Part shown: in pieces, positions 1 to 12,525 of the stretch
Layout: each line of letters starts with the position of its first letter
Numbering within the stretch: the first letter of the stretch is position 1
DNA from: Daedaleopsis sinensis
Lineage: Eukaryota; Basidiomycota; Agaricomycetes; Polyporales; Polyporaceae
Direction of reading: 5' to 3'
DNA: 64,000 bases
Assembly: GCA_033807695.1 (NCBI GenBank)
Contig: CM066305.1
Span: 2,294,001 to 2,358,000 of the forward strand
Position numbers and translations under genes: made by a program
Notes under the pieces: model-generated
What the model was told of the DNA's origin: nothing
The model's database searches: none
Seen by the model: the letters and a program-made list of their open reading frames with translations, nothing else

Positions 1-1967
1 TCGACGGTCCAGTCGCGGAAGTCTTGCGAAAGGTACTGCGAGCTTCCCGTCCATTCGAGCTTGTCCAGCCAGAGCTTCGTCGCGTACCAGTTGCATTGCC
101 AATCGTACGTTCCAGAATAAATCAGCGTACGCACACCGCGCTCGAGCAAACCTGCGACATAGAATTGGGACGGCACAGCGTATTTGTCCAAGCGCCCGTT
201 GAACCTGCGGCCCACGTCAGAGCTGCACGAACTGAAGTTGCCCGGCGACTGGACGCCGAGAAGCTTGCGAGTGGCAGGATCATCGAGGTATGTTTTGATG
301 GCGCCAACTTCGAGATAGCACAGATCACCAAGGCAGTCCTGTATGGGACGTTGCTTCAGGCTGATGGCCACAAGCGCCTCGAATTGATGAGCTTACTTTC
401 GTGATGTCATAAACATTGCGTCCTGTAATGGGTCGTCGTCGGCAAGCCCGAGTCCTCCTCAGTTCACGTTGATTGCCATGATGGAGTGTGCATCATGTAT
501 ACTGACCGCTATGCTGGAAGGCCCCGCTCACTTGATCTTGACAGAAGTTGACAGCTGCTTGACAGTTGATCTCATCAAATATGTCGATGCAGCTTTCCTG
601 CATTGCCTTCTGGCACCGCGGAAGCTATACGCGCAGAATCAGCAAGGATCAGGTAACTCGCCAAAATTACCGCTCGCGCATGGAGAGATGGTCAAGCAAC
701 CACTCACAGCCGACTTCATGCGGACACAAGTGCCGATTTTCTGGAGCGGCACCTCCAGCGACACTGTACTGCACTCGATTGCATATCGCCCTGGATACGT
801 TCTGTGGCACCGTGAATCAGCTTGCGTATGACGAAATGATACGCACACATACGTTGAAACGTCGACGATGCCGTTACCAATGAGGACGCTTGTGAGATTA
901 AGCGTTTCTCGCCCCTCACTTCGAGCGATCTGGTTTTGGTCATACACATAGCTAGCAAAAGCCGGGAGGTACCGTCCCTGATTGTCAAAGTGCTTGTCAG
1001 TCACACTCTACATGCCCTGTGATCATATTTACCCCGTACGATTCCCCAGCCAAGTGCAAAGGCCGTCCCTTGAAGTCCGAGAAGGTCTCGAAGAAGATCG
1101 TCAAGAATGAATGGACGTTCTTCGCCGCGTCCTCGGTTGTCTCCACCGTCTCACCGAAGTCGGCGTAAGAGAAGCCAACGCCGACACTACATCGAATCGG
1201 TTCAGTGGCGATAGCCCAAGGTCGCCAATGATTGACACTGACGGCTGATCAAGGAAGAAGATGTTGGTCTCTGCGTTCCAAGAATACGGGTTCCATATAG
1301 TTCCGTTTTCTGAAGCGTTCTTCATGTCGATGCTGCAGGGCCCTGCGATCGCGATGTTTATAATGTTGAATGGTCCCGTCGCGTGCATACAAGCTCACCG
1401 AGTTCCATAAGTAATCCCATGGAAGACGAGCAACCAGGTCCTGTGCGACGTGAGTAGCTTTACGTCCGCAAGCCTGAATGAACGAACCCCCATTGATCCA
1501 CATCATGACATCGTCTGCCAGAAGTTAGTGCATTGCCGATAGTACGGGGATTGGGTGTTGGATTCACCGTTGGCAGGATCACGCCGGCTTTCAAAGAAGT
1601 AAAAGAATAGATGCTTCGCTCCATCATCCACGTCGAGATAACCTGTGTATACGCTAGACCGGGGTTGGCACACTCGTGCTAGATGGGATATATGTGAGAT
1701 GTGCTCTTACTTAACAGTGGGGTCGCAGAACACGCTCTTCTTGATCCGGACTTGATGAGCGGGGAAGCGGGGATGAGATAGCGCAAGATACTCGTCCTGA
1801 GAAGTGATGGCGGCCAGGGAGCGCGTCGAGACGTTCGCGACAGGCAGATTGTTCGCCGAGCCTGAGATGACCGGGAGCAGAGCCGCAGGTGCGTTGAGAA
1901 CTACCTGCTGGGCACCCACAAGCGTACTTAAGGCGATTGTAGCCCATGTCGCTACAGTCCCGAGCAT
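1..1967 (-). CDS. Serine carboxypeptidase (peptidase family S10), C-terminus beyond left edge
   Basis: The gene removes C-terminal residues from peptides in the vacuole or outside the cell. The start chosen is the Met at 1967 because it opens a hydrophobic signal peptide ([19 protein letters not shown]); the ORF runs further upstream without a better start. Joined exons give the family blocks in order: [29 protein letters not shown], the substrate-binding MMWINGG (1488-1506), [17 protein letters not shown], then LAGESYG (about 1050) with the nucleophile Ser, joined across an intron to [16 protein letters not shown] (about 970). The catalytic Asp lies in [12 protein letters not shown] (about 115). 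The catalytic His must lie left of base 1, so the gene is cut by the window and not broken. At least six short introns are present. It is divergent from NOP58 (274 bp apart). The family is sure; vacuolar versus secreted location is open. Confidence 0.93.
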
Positions 1968-2241
1968 GGTGGAAGACGAAGATAAAGAGCAACTTCGCAT
2001 TTCCCAAGGATGAGTCCAATCATAGTCGCGGTCACGGTTCACCCTGAGTGGCTTTCTAAGCGCCCGGACGCACTTCTGCCAAATTGGGCGCGTATTCCCA
2101 CGCGCACTTCGCCTCACAAAATTTCGGCACGGCGGTCTGCAGCCAAGGCGAGCGAAGTCGTCTACGTCTGTGTTTTCTATCCGTCTGGGTGCTTGTTCTC
2201 GCCTCTAGTGCGCTAGAGGATTATTCTTGACAACGACAACA

Positions 2242-4392
2242 ATGCTGGTGCTCTACGAAACCGCACTGGGCTTCTGTCTGTTCAAGCTCACAGATGAGGG
2301 AAGACTCGAAAGCGACAACCTCTACGAAGACTTTGAAAGTCCGGAAAAGGCGAACAAGCTGTGAGTGCGATAGCCTGGGTTTTGAATGAACACTCTTGCT
2401 GATCAAGAGAATGTGCATATGTGTTACGCCGCTGAAATGTGCATTTGTGCGCTCGAACGCAGTCTGAAGCTTAAAGCCATCCACCGATTCACGTCTACCG
2501 CGACTGCAGTAGAGGAGATTACCGCGCTACAAGAGCAGAAGGTGACCAAGACATTGAAAAAGTTCTTGTCCGATGAAGTCGTCGGTAAAGGGAAGGGCAA
2601 GGAGACATTGGCTGTTTTCGATGCCGGTCTCGGTACGTCGCACACCCCTCTTCCCCTGTACATGGGCATGTTCGAGCAGCAGAAATTAGGCAAGGCCCTC
2701 AAGGAAAAGCTCGGAATGAAAGTTGTCTCGCCGAAAATGACAGAGCTTTTCCACGGCATTCGTTCTCAATTAACCTCGTTGCTCGAAGGCCTTGACCCCA
2801 AGGACCTTGCGACGATGAGCTTGGGTCTCAGTCATTCATTATCTCGGTGCGTGTCTATGCCAATTCGCTAGACAGGCCATCAATTTAAACAAGAACAGAT
2901 TCAAGCTGAAATTTTCGCCGGACAAGGTCGATACCATGATCGTTCAGGCTATTGCGTTGCTCGATGACCTCGACAAGGAGGTGAACATCTATGCCATGCG
3001 CGTTAAGGTCAGGTTTTATGACATTGGTTATGCAAATTCGTTGCTGAGACGCGACATCTGTTTGCAGGAATGGTATGGCTGGCACTTCCCCGAAATGGCG
3101 AAGATTATCGTCGACAACATTGCTTATGCGAAGGTCATCAAAGCGATGGGTAAGGCCCTCTTGACTCTGTTGTACAAGTCCTCCCCTCATGCGTGGTGCA
3201 GGCTTCCGGACAAATGCTGCAACGACAGACTTCGCAGCTATCCTCCCTGAAGACTTGGAAGCGACGTTGAAGGCGGCCGCTGCTATTTCTATGGGTACTG
3301 ACATCTCAAACACCGACATCAATCACATAAACTCCCTGTGTGACCAAGTTATCTCCATTTCCGCCTACCGCACCCAGCTAGCGGAATACCTCCGGAACCG
3401 CATGAACGCGATTGCGCCGAATTTGACCGCTCTAGTCGGGGATCTCGTCGGGGCGCGGCTCATCAGCCATGCAGGCAGCTTGCTCTCGCTTGCCAAACAC
3501 CCAGCAAGTACCATCCAGATCCTAGGTGCAGAGAAGGCGTTGTTCCGCGCCTTGAAGACCAAACATGACACGCCGAAGTACGGTCTCATTTACCACGTGA
3601 GTTGAGCGGTCCACGTCCAATGTATCGATGTCTGAAGCTCTCGAAGGCATCCCTCATCGGTCAAGCGCCACCAAAACTCAAGGGCAAGATGGCGCGTATG
3701 GTCGCCACGAAAGCTGCGCTTTCCATCCGTGTCGACGCGCTTTCGGATGCTGATGGCAAGTCTGATGAGCAAGCACCCTCAATAGGTATCGACAACCGCG
3801 CGAAGCTCGAGGCACGACTGCGCGTTCTTGAGCAGCAGGGCGACGCATCGACAGTTCGATCTGCGTTCGCGGGCCATAATCAGGCCCGCTTCCAGATGAC
3901 GGGCGAGACGAAGACGTACAACACCGCCGCGGACCTTGTCCCGACACAGCGTGAGCCGCTCGAGGCCGCTGTGAAAGCCGTAATGGATGTCAAGGCAGAG
4001 AAAGCAGAGAAGAAGAGGGCGAAGGAGGAGCGCAAGGCCAAGAAGCGGGCGGAGAAGGAGCAGATTGCGGACGGGATTGAGGAGGCGCGGATGGACGTCG
4101 ACGGTGATGACGAGGTTGAGTCCAAGGAGAGTAAGAAGGAGAAGAAACGGAAACGGAGGGAAAGCGAGGCGATGGACGTTGACGTGGAGGAGAAGGTCGG
4201 TTGCTTTTCGTCGTATACGGCTTGCTCGGGAGCTGATGCTGTCTCCAGCCGAAGGAGGAGACGAAGGAGGAGAAGAAGGCGAGGAAAAAGGCCCGTAAGG
4301 ATAAAGAGGCGACGGCCACTGCAGTAGAGGACGGTGACGCGATCAACGGCGACGCGTCGAAGAAGAAGAAGAAGAGAAAGTCGGAAGCATAG
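2242..4392 (+). CDS. NOP58: Nucleolar protein Nop58, box C/D snoRNP core
   Basis: Nop58 is a core protein of box C/D snoRNPs, which guide rRNA 2'-O-methylation and early pre-rRNA processing in the nucleolus. The start [16 protein letters not shown] is the typical Nop58 N-terminus. Successive exons give the NOP5 N-terminal domain, the coiled-coil with [16 protein letters not shown] and [16 protein letters not shown], then the Nop domain (about 3205-3600) with [30 protein letters not shown] and KYGLIYH. The tail (about 3960-4390) is Lys/Glu-rich with [10 protein letters not shown] at the end, as in other fungal Nop58 proteins. About eight exons are joined by short GT-AG introns; the first intron (2359-2461) is longer than the rest, at 103 nt. 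I looked for an intronic box C/D snoRNA there and did not find a C box. Confidence 0.96.
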
Positions 4393-4780
4393 TGCTCGCC
4401 TCCTCATGCTTGCCCACTTGTCGTTTGTATCATCGCCGTTGCTGTTTATCTTCCTGCTGCATTTCCTGCATATAGCATTAGTATTTCTCATCACCCTCCT
4501 TCGTAGCTCGCTATGAGATCAACATTACATCGACTTCGTCTGGCTCGTTTTGGAGACTGCCGTTGAACTACGGTAAGGACGTCAGGTGTGTCTATGATGA
4601 CTCACCTGTGCAGTCTTCATTGAATATACCAGATTCATCCACCTGTCCAGCATGATATGTAGCACCATCGTCCCATATAGTGTGCTGCGACCGTTTGCCC
4701 ACACAGCCCATAGTTGCCAGCACGTATATATGCAGATCAGCATCGTTCAAGCACTCACAGGACGTCCCACCAATAGCCAA
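4393..4780. other. Intergenic, NOP58 3' side to next gene
   Basis: I see no gene here. It should hold the NOP58 3' UTR and the promoter of the gene at 4781. An AG at about 4760 could be the acceptor of a 5' UTR intron. Confidence 0.5.
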
Positions 4781-5818
4781 ATGCCTACTTCTCCCAAGTC
4801 GACCTCTAGTTCTATGCAGACTCGTGCGCCGTCTACTCCGCCATCCACTCATCTAGAGAGGATACCCGAACCACCCCCTGGCGTCAAGAAGAAGAATTTT
4901 GTGCCTTATATACGCCAGAGAGACATGGCGCACTTCAAGAAAATGAAGGTAAGTTACTCGTGCAGGTACTGAGCTCCCTACTAAATCGTGCTCCCAAGGA
5001 GTTGGCCAGGAAGTTGATTCCTATAGTGACAGATATGGACAAGACCTGGTCATCCCAGGACCCCACTTGCGTGGCTGACCTAACCACCTCGGTGAGTAAC
5101 ATGTCCGAGTCATTCAATATCATGTTTTGACGATCTGCGCGTCTTTGACTGGAACCAGATTGTTTCCGCATATCCAATGTTCTCCAGGTACGAGAAGACC
5201 TGGCCTGTGCTGTATTACTGTCAGAAGCGGCATGGCATATGTCGTTACAAGCAAGCACGTGAACATTATCGTCAATCTCCGGGGCTTAGCTCCGTCTGCC
5301 TCTCGGACGCCACATCGCAAGGCAACCCCGAGGACGCAGAGGTACGTTCCGGATCAATACGTCTCCTGACACCGATAGACCCAGACATCTGTGGCCAGGT
5401 GTCAACATTGTGCCACACAGACGAAGTTAATCGCCATCAGAAAGTACAAGAACGTCTTGGAACAGATCTCAATCGCGTGAGTACTTAGTGTCTCTCGTCT
5501 ATTTGACGCAGCACCCACAATCTGGATCTCGCCGACTGGCAGTCACGAACCGCAATGCCAGAAGATCTCCCATACAAGTGTGCGGTGACAGATAGTGGGC
5601 GATGGGAGGAGGTCCATATCTTCCTGCGCCTGGTTGACAGTTCCCTGTGCTGCCTGATTGACCGCTTCGTATCCGCTGGGGTCACCTCCGAGGCAAGACT
5701 TATTACGATGGCAAAGTGGCCTGACCATGAACTCACTATCTTTCTACGTTGCGAGATTCGCTTGGACCCTTTCGAATGTAAAGTCTTGAGAGATGGGATG
5801 CAGAAGTACTTGAAGTAG
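4781..5818 (+). CDS. Unidentified protein, about 268 residues, five exons
   Basis: I do not recognise this protein. Five exons join in frame: MPTSPKSTSSSMQTR to FKKMK, then ELARKLIPIVTDMDKTW, IVSAYPMFSRYEKTWPVLYY (to DAE, about 5344), TKLIAIRKYKNVLEQISIA, and ATHNLDLADWQ to MQKYLK with a stop at 5818. All joins use GT-AG signals and keep frame, which is why I call it a gene. The first 40 residues are Ser/Thr/Pro-rich and probably disordered; the rest is mixed and looks globular, with aromatic and Cys residues in the middle. There are no membrane segments or signal peptide. The start could lie further upstream if 4652-4760 is coding. It may be a lineage-specific fungal protein. Confidence 0.6.
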
Positions 5819-6080
5819 TTTCATCCCAAGCTATGAAATACAGTACTAGTACTGTCAGTGCCAACGCGAAGCGAGGTAGTAGGCGTAAGCCCCGTAAGCC
5901 CGGGCTCCCATGCATTTCGCCGGGACAAACAAGTAACGGTACGGGTGGCTTTTTACACATCAACAACTCTGCCTTGCAAGCTATGATCAATGAGGCGAGC
6001 GTATATGTACCTGTCCCCCCGTTTAATGGGACTTGTAGATCTACTAATTGCACAACTCGGAAACTGCGAGAAGAAAAAAT

Positions 6081-6160
6081 GGCCAACGCCGGGGTCGAAC
6101 CGACGACCTTGGCGTAACGAGTTATTAGCACCACGCTCTAACCAACTGAGCTAGTCGGCC
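6081..6160 (-). tRNA. tRNA-Ile (anticodon AAU) with a 7-nt intron
   Basis: On the minus strand the acceptor arms GGCCGAC and GTTGGCC pair over seven positions with one G-T. The D arm is TAGCTCAGTTGGTTAGAGC, which carries the A box, and the T arm carries the B box GGTTCGAACC. The anticodon stem TGGTG pairs with CGCCA. The loop is CTAATA plus A once a 7-nt insert (ACTCGTT) after position 37 is removed, which is the normal place for eukaryotic tRNA introns. The mature length is 73 nt before CCA addition. A run of six T follows directly on the minus strand (6073-6078 region) as a Pol III terminator. Confidence 0.96.
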
Positions 6161-6343
6161 ATGTAAACAAGTAAACTGGGGTACATTAAATTGGCATCAC
6201 CACTCATTTCGGCAGCTATTGTTCAACGGGCGGTTGCTGTGACCGGCGGGTGCATGGTGCGGCTTGGTGCCTGACAGTGAGATGAGCTTGTCCTCGTCTG
6301 CAGCGGCGGCACACTTTCTATTCCTCTCCCCACCAAATTCGAG

Positions 6344-8070
6344 ATGACTTCTACCGCGCTCAACTCCTTGCTGCCCACCGGTCGACACGAAGTGACGGTG
6401 GGCCCGTCTCTCATCCGTGCTCTGAAAGCACGCAAGCCTGAGGCTGGTCTAGCCAAGAACAACAAGTTCGATCGAGAGTTCTACTCTGTCCGGTGTTTGT
6501 ATCTCCGCCACTTGACTTAGTCTCTGATCTTGACCGCCCTCGCCTGCAGACAACTTCAAACCAGAATCCATAGACCCGTCTAAGCCCGGCACCATCGAGA
6601 GAGAGAAAGATGGGTCCTCGACGGTCAATCTAGTGCGCCCGAGTACTCAGGTGCGTCATGGCATGAAACCTATCATCGCCACCGCCTTTATCATATGTCC
6701 TCGCTGGTAGAACAACCACGGCGTTCACTTCACTGGACAAGAGAAAGCTGCTCGGGATGTCGAATGTGTTCTCATTTACGATGAGGCGACCGGGGTACGT
6801 TAGGGATCGTCTCGATGCCTTCGGTGCTCATAACCAACATGCACACATGCAGGCCTTCACATTGGAGAAGATTGATTCCTACATTGTAGTGCACCATAAC
6901 GCCAAATCAACCCATGCACCTCGATACGCCAATTCTCGTGAGTCTATTCGCGCGTCCTACATAGGCAAGAGCTGTGGCTAATGCGCCTATCAAGCCGCCC
7001 CGCCTGCCCCGCCGCGACCGGCGTCCAGCTCACGCCCGCCCCTGGACGTCCCCGTTCGACACGAGGAGGAAGAGAGCGAGGGGGAAATTCCGGAAACGAA
7101 ACCGAAACCGAAGTCCTCGCCTCGCCCCTCTGCATCCCAGGTTCAGTCGAAACCCAAAGCTCCTGCGCCGAGTCCGGTATCACCACCGTCTGCATCTACT
7201 TCCGCATCTCAGCCTTCATCCCGACCACCGCACACTTTGCCACCGAAGCCTCGAGCCGTGGACAAAGGAAAGAGCAAAGCGTCTGCCGTCACGGCCGCTG
7301 CCCCGCCTGCTCCCAGCAAGAAGCGCGAGCTGCCTGCAGAAGAAGTACGCCGTACTGTTCAGCCTCAGGCGAAGAAACCAAAGGTAACCCCCAAGAAGCC
7401 GGAAGACCCGCCACCACCTGCGAACAAGCCGTTTTCCTTGTCTCTTCCAACCTCGACTGCTGCAGTCTCATTCCCTCCACCAGTCCCGGCTCCCACTACA
7501 ACAGCGTCGGTTCCACCAGCATTATCGAACACAGTGCAACCCGCGGCTGCTGCGCCTGCGCCTGCGGTCGAGTCCGACGAAGAAGATTGGGACGATGTTC
7601 CGACAGTCCCGCCTCCAGCTCCAGCTCCAGCTCCAGTTCTTGTCCTGCCTGTATCCGCTGCCGTCTCCGCCCCATTGATAGTAATGGAGGAGATTGACTT
7701 CCCGCCCCCGCCACGTGCGCCCCCGCCACTCGCGCCCTCATCGCTCGCCCTGCCCGCGTTGACATCGCAGCAAACGGAGAACGACGGCGAGGAAATCGAC
7801 ATAGACGATCTCGAGCGGGAGCTCAACAACGCCATCGACGCCGAAGTCGAGGTCGAAGCCGAAGTCGAGGTTGAGGCCGAGGCCGAAGGCGACGGTGATG
7901 GCGACCTCTTCGACGACGAGAACTTCCTCGACGACGCACTCTCGCCCGTCTTGGAACGCGCCCCCGTCGTGGAGCGCCTCCCCGTCAGCCTCAACCAGTT
8001 CGCGGGCGGTGGTGCCGAATTCGGCGACGACGACGAGTACTCGAGTAGCGACGACAGCGACGACGATTAG
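6344..8070 (+). CDS. EAF1: RNA polymerase II elongation factor, EAF (ELL-associated factor) family
   Basis: Eaf proteins bind ELL and stimulate transcript elongation by RNA polymerase II in the nucleus. The N-terminal EAF domain is spread over four exons: HEVTVGPSLIRALKARK, then RYNFKPESIDPSKPGTIE, NNHGVHFTGQEKAARDVECV with LIYDEATG, and AFTLEKIDSYIVVHHNAKS. The second exon joins in frame only if the first ends at the GTTTGT donor near 6496, giving SVRYNFKPESI, which fits the family. The rest (about 7000-8070) is one long low-complexity exon: Pro/Ala/Lys-rich, then an acidic tail with many Asp and Glu ending in SDDSDDD, typical of activation-type regions in EAF proteins. It is convergent with the kinase gene downstream. 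Confidence 0.88.
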
Positions 8071-8751
8071 GACTGTATACTGGGTCCTGAGATATGAGAC
8101 CTCAGTCGCTTCCATCTTGCCGCCGCCTCCATAGACAGGCCTTTTGTGGCCAGCTGCAGCCCACTATATCCATACCCATATATCTTGGGTCATTTGTTCA
8201 ACGTACAACCGGAATACCTATCTTATCCTCGTTTACATCGATTCCATATTGCTTGTCATTGGACTTTGAAATGTGATTTGCAAACACCGCGAAGGTTAGA
8301 CAGATGGCAAATATTGGCAGGTGGACTCACAACAGTCAATATTTACGCGCTATGGTCGCCGGCGCGCCGAAACAGCCACTTCTGTTCAAACAATATATGA
8401 GTCTGTAAAAACGTGTGATATCCAGTCTCCAATTACGCGATGCACCGACAATTGATCGTGTATGCAAATGCGAAGTACAGACAAACGTGACGAACGCGAG
8501 CAGAGTACGTGCTATTTACTGATGATGGCAGGGGCGGGAGTGGGGAGGATGGGGTGTCTGGTCAAATGGATTGAGAGCAGCGAAGGGGATGCGAAACTGC
8601 GAAATAAGATATGGTACCAAAACGGCGTACATGTATATAGTACACACACAGTGTGGTCGGCGGTACAACGTGGGCGGGGAACGGAGTCTAGCAAGAACAG
8701 GGCTACAATGAGAACCGACGAGAACAGCCAAAGGGGAAGTCGAACATCAGG
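8071..8751. other. Intergenic between convergent EAF and kinase genes
   Basis: This should hold two facing 3' UTRs. I see no gene, RNA or repeat. Confidence 0.5.
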
Positions 8752-11388
8752 CTAGTCCACTCGCATGGGAGACATCGGCACCTCCATCGGCACATCAGGC
8801 TCATCGTCTTCTTGGTGAACGACCTTCGTAAGGGGACTCCCGCCGAATGCGCCGATACCGGCGACGCCGCCATCGGTAGCGCGCTGGTGTCGACGACCAA
8901 GTAATGTCGCACCGTCGATGTCTAGTTCGAACGGCTTCCTCGCGCCACCTGTTCTCCTGCCGCGATCGCGCTGGCCAGCACGCCCGTCATAAGCATCTCC
9001 CTGCACCGCGCGTTTAGCGGGGACCTTCGCGCCGATTCCTGTAGGTGCTTGTGGTATTGTTGAACGGTCCTCTTCCTCGTCGCTCTCGTTGAGGTTATGG
9101 AGGAAGCCGCGATTTGCGCCGCCCTTCTGAGCTCGTCGTCGAGCACCCTCTTCTTCCATTCGGTGTACAGCGTAGGTGATATCGAACGCCTCCTTGAGAG
9201 AGGCGAGGCCAGGTGAGCGGGCTTCGCGCGCACCGCCACGCGCTTCGGCGAGGAGAGGAGAGTCCAATGCGCGTGGTACACTGGAGAATGGAGTTGGATG
9301 CGGTTGCGGAGCTGGTGCAGCTGTAATCCACGGGTGCGCAAGGAACTCGTCGATTGTAATGCGTTGCGCTGGGTCAACGCATAGTAGGTGTGTGATGAGA
9401 TCCTTCGCTATAGTGATCATTCAGTACAAGGTATTGCAGAATACATAAAATGGGCGTACCTGTCGCGCTTATGGAATCCCACCAGGGGCTGAGGAAGGTA
9501 TAGTAGCCACGAGCGACCTTCTCGGTGAGCACGTTGATGCTCTCGTCGTAAAATGGTGGGAAGCCGCAGAGTAGGGTATAGAGAACGCAGCCCAGTGCCC
9601 ACATGTCGACGCTCTTGCTGTACCGCTCATCCTTGACAATTTCAGGAGCGGTGTACCCCACTGTACCGCATGGCGTCATCGTCTGCTCGTCCCACACCAC
9701 CTTGCTTAAACCGAAGTCGGCGATCTTTACCCTACCGATCCCGCCGCCTCCGATACCAGGGATGAACTCGCCCTCGTCTTCCTTATCCTCTTCGAACTGT
9801 TTCGGAACAGGGTTCTTGGAGGGGACAATGGGTATCCGCTCGAACAGCAGATTCTCGGGCTTGATATCGCGATGAACGACACCGCGCTCTTCATGGAGGT
9901 ATCGGATGCCCTGGGCGACTTGAACGATGACGTGCCGCGCGAGATTTTCGCTGAAGTACGTGAGCTTCACAATCTGGTGAAATAGTTCGCCTCCTTCCAT
10001 CACTACGGAGCGATCTGTTCATCAGCACCACTCGAGACGTCATCGATAGTACGCACACTCAAGAATCAGAAAGTAGTGCTCCGGAGACTCGAAGAAAGCG
10101 AGGAGCTTCACTATTGATGGGTGATTAGTTCCTCGCATTATCTGGACCTCTGTACACGCATGAGCACGGAGACTACGCGATTCAGTCACAATGCATACCT
10201 TTGAGGATGTTCGCCCTCTACACAGAGGTGAAATGAACGTTAGCCAACGGACCAGTTTATGGAAATATAATGCACCTCTGTGACCCGCGGCTTCTTTTTG
10301 AATTCGCGGTTCAGGTGCTTTTCACCGGCCTGCATCCGCGGCACACGATACATGGTACATAATGAACGAAGATGGAAAAAGATGTGATAAACTACTGACC
10401 TGCGACGCATTGAGTTCATACTTGCGGACAACCTTGACTAAAAATGATGTGGGTCCACATGAATACATTAACCCCATCGGGGCCAGACTCACCTGCGACC
10501 TTCTGTCCTGATCGGAGATCTACGGCCTTGTAGACGTTAGAGAAGGCACCACTATGACAAATGGTGAGTAAGAATGTTCTCACAAGAAACGATGTCAAAT
10601 GGTATCCGGGAAGGCTGTCGAGCGCCGGGGGCGACAAGGCGTGAGGGCAGCCGCTGTTCGCAGCTACAAAATCGACATGCCCACGCGCGCATACGAGGCA
10701 AACGCACCGATCGACGACAGCAGATAGCCCCATCGATGGGGGACATTGTAGCGCGCGTACCAGATACCAGTACCAAGGCACCAAGCCGGTGAAGTAACGG
10801 AAAGAATATCACTCACTCGCCCATCTTCTCGAGGATTTTGTAATCCTCGAGGCCCTTGTAGGCTGGCATCTTGCCCTTGGCCTCGCGCTCTTCCTGGACG
10901 ATTTGTTCGACTTCCTCCTTGTATTTAGGGGAGGCGTGTTTCTGTGCTTGCTGCTGTTTCTGTTGCTCAGCTTCTCTCTGATGGCGACTCTGCTGCTCCA
11001 CGATGCGCTGCTGCTGCTGTTGCTGCTGCTGTTGCTGCTGCTGCTGCATCTGGGACTGAGTGATAGTGTGCTGGAAGGAGGAATCCTCTTGGGGTTTGGC
11101 GGAGTGGTGGTTCTTGCCATGACGAATGAGATCTGATGGGCCAAGCAGGGTCAGCAAGCTCCGCGAGAATGAGACGGGTGCGTGGGACAGACTCTTGAAA
11201 GCGTCGACGACGCCTGTTCCGGTGGGCATGACTAGGTCGAAGGCGGGGCAGCGGATGGTATGGATGTATGCGCGGTTATGGGGGGAAGACGGAGGGGAAA
11301 AAGAGTAGAGTGCACTGGTTGAGCCGGGGCTTGCGGGCGTGATATGAGGGCTCTTCTGACCGATGACACTGACGAGGGCGTGCTCCAT
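8752..11388 (-). CDS. srk1: Ser/Thr protein kinase, Srk1/Rck2 (MAPKAP-like, CaMK group)
   Basis: Kinases of this family act downstream of stress MAP kinases (Sty1/Hog1). The start at 11388 opens a long N-terminal region with a poly-Gln run (about 10995-11048) and a basic, Gln/Glu-rich stretch. The kinase domain begins LEDYKILEKMGE, GAFSNVYKAVDLRSG and VKVVRKYELNASQ, each on a small exon. The main exon (9374-10003) has MEGGELFHQIV, the catalytic loop HRDIKPENLL, the DFG in VKIADFGLSKVV, PCGTVGYTAPEIV and MWALGCVLYTLLCGFPPF. The domain closes with AKDLITHLLCVDPAQRI and HPWI in the last exon. The PCGTVGYTAPE to SPWWDSIS run is characteristic of fission-yeast Srk1. The C-terminal tail (about 220 residues) is charged with an Arg-rich part. 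All catalytic residues are present. Confidence 0.93.
11000..11050 (-). repeat. CAG/CAA trinucleotide run coding poly-Gln in the kinase
   Basis: On the plus strand this is a run of CTG and TTG triplets, which codes about 15 Gln in a row in the N-terminal part of the kinase. A second Gln-rich patch (QRIVEQQSRHQ onward) follows. Length variation between strains is likely. Confidence 0.9.
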
Positions 11389-11881
11389 GTCGTCATGAGT
11401 GTGGTTACGTCATAGACGTCAGACCACACTAGTGCTGACTAGCGCTGACTCCGTATTTGCAGCTGCGCCACCCGATTCGTCGGGCAGGATTGCCCCTTGT
11501 CACAGCACCGCTTCATACGCCCATCCTCGTATACGCCCCTGCAACACCTCCACATTAAATCTCTAGTTATCCCTGTCCCTACACACCCAGACTGACGATC
11601 CGCGTCTTCTGCGCTATCCGCGTACTTCCACCGCACTCCAACACGGTAGCTTCCCGTCCCAGGCCCTTCCACGCGTTCACTTCGACCTTCACTGCGCTAA
11701 ATGGCAGGAGCAACGCTCACCTGTCACTTCACGGGTGCAAAACATCGTCTAGCCCCAGTGTGCCGGAGGAGAACTATGACTGCAACGGCGTCGTGGCGTG
11801 TCTGCCTGTACGGCAAGTATATTGTTGGGCCGCGGCCGGATGACACTGTAAGTAGTACTCCCACAAGCAGAGGACAGCCTG
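11389..11881. other. Intergenic, upstream of the kinase
   Basis: This lies between the kinase start and the stop of the next minus-strand gene, so it should hold the kinase promoter. It carries several cytosine-rich tracts but no clear TATA box. I see no gene. Confidence 0.45.
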
Positions 11882-12525
11882 CTAGTCCTTCAGACCCATC
11901 TGCTTCTGCACCTGTATCAGCGATTCCATCATGTCCTGTTGGCATCCTTGGTGAGCAACGTCGTGTTCCAAAGTCATAATAGACGAGTCCAACCTTGGAG
12001 CGCAGATCGATGCCGGCTTCTTGGAATGCTGCTGCCATCTTCATCGCGCTATCCCGCACCTCCGTCTTCATCAGCAATCGGAACATCTCCATCTTGCTGG
12101 GCATTTGTCCCGACTGTATATCCACACCTTTGTAACGCGGAGTAAGCCTTTGCCCTCTCCCTAGCCAGAAGAGTGCACATACCGTTATCTTTCAGTAATG
12201 TGACGAACTCCTTCATGTTGTCTAGCACCTCGGGTCTATCTTGCAACAGCTTCAGCACCCGCTGCTGGTTCTCGAATATCGCCTGCAGATTCGGGTCTTC
12301 GCCCGCTCTTCTCTGTAGTGTTGACGAGAATGAGCGCGTATTCAACGCCTCGCGCGTCCATGAGGGTTGTCGTAGATGTGGTGGCGAGCTTCGTGCGGTG
12401 TGTACCGACCATGTGAAGTGACGTAGCGCGACGGTGTGTGCGAGCCGGAGGGTTGGTATAGCAAGCGCACGAGTTACAGGAACGTGAGGGATGCAGGTTC
12501 GGCAGAACATCTCAGATGAAAGCAA
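11882..12525 (-). CDS. Unidentified small protein, probably mitochondrial
   Basis: Three exons give a protein of about 175 residues. The first 75 residues are rich in Arg, Ser and Thr with no acidic residues until late, and contain TRSFSSTLQRRA, which resembles a mitochondrial presequence with its cleavage region. After it the protein is helical and charged: DPNLQAIFENQQRVLKLLQ, DNMKEFVTLLKDNG, then SGQMPSKMEMFRLLMKTEV in exon 2 and DMMESLIQVQKQMGLKD before the stop. The last join uses the acceptor CAACAG, which restores the frame. The first Met is at 12525; the second (12510, MFCRTCIP) starts a cleaner targeting peptide and may be the true start. I do not recognise the family. Confidence 0.7.

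Noticed and set aside
2359..2461. Possible box C/D snoRNA in the long first intron of NOP58
   Set aside because: CTGA boxes are present but no TGATGA C box and no closing stem.
3880..4494. Minus-strand Ser/Leu-rich ORF across the NOP58 tail
   Set aside because: It is the mirror of the Lys/Glu-rich coding sequence and has no splice or start support.
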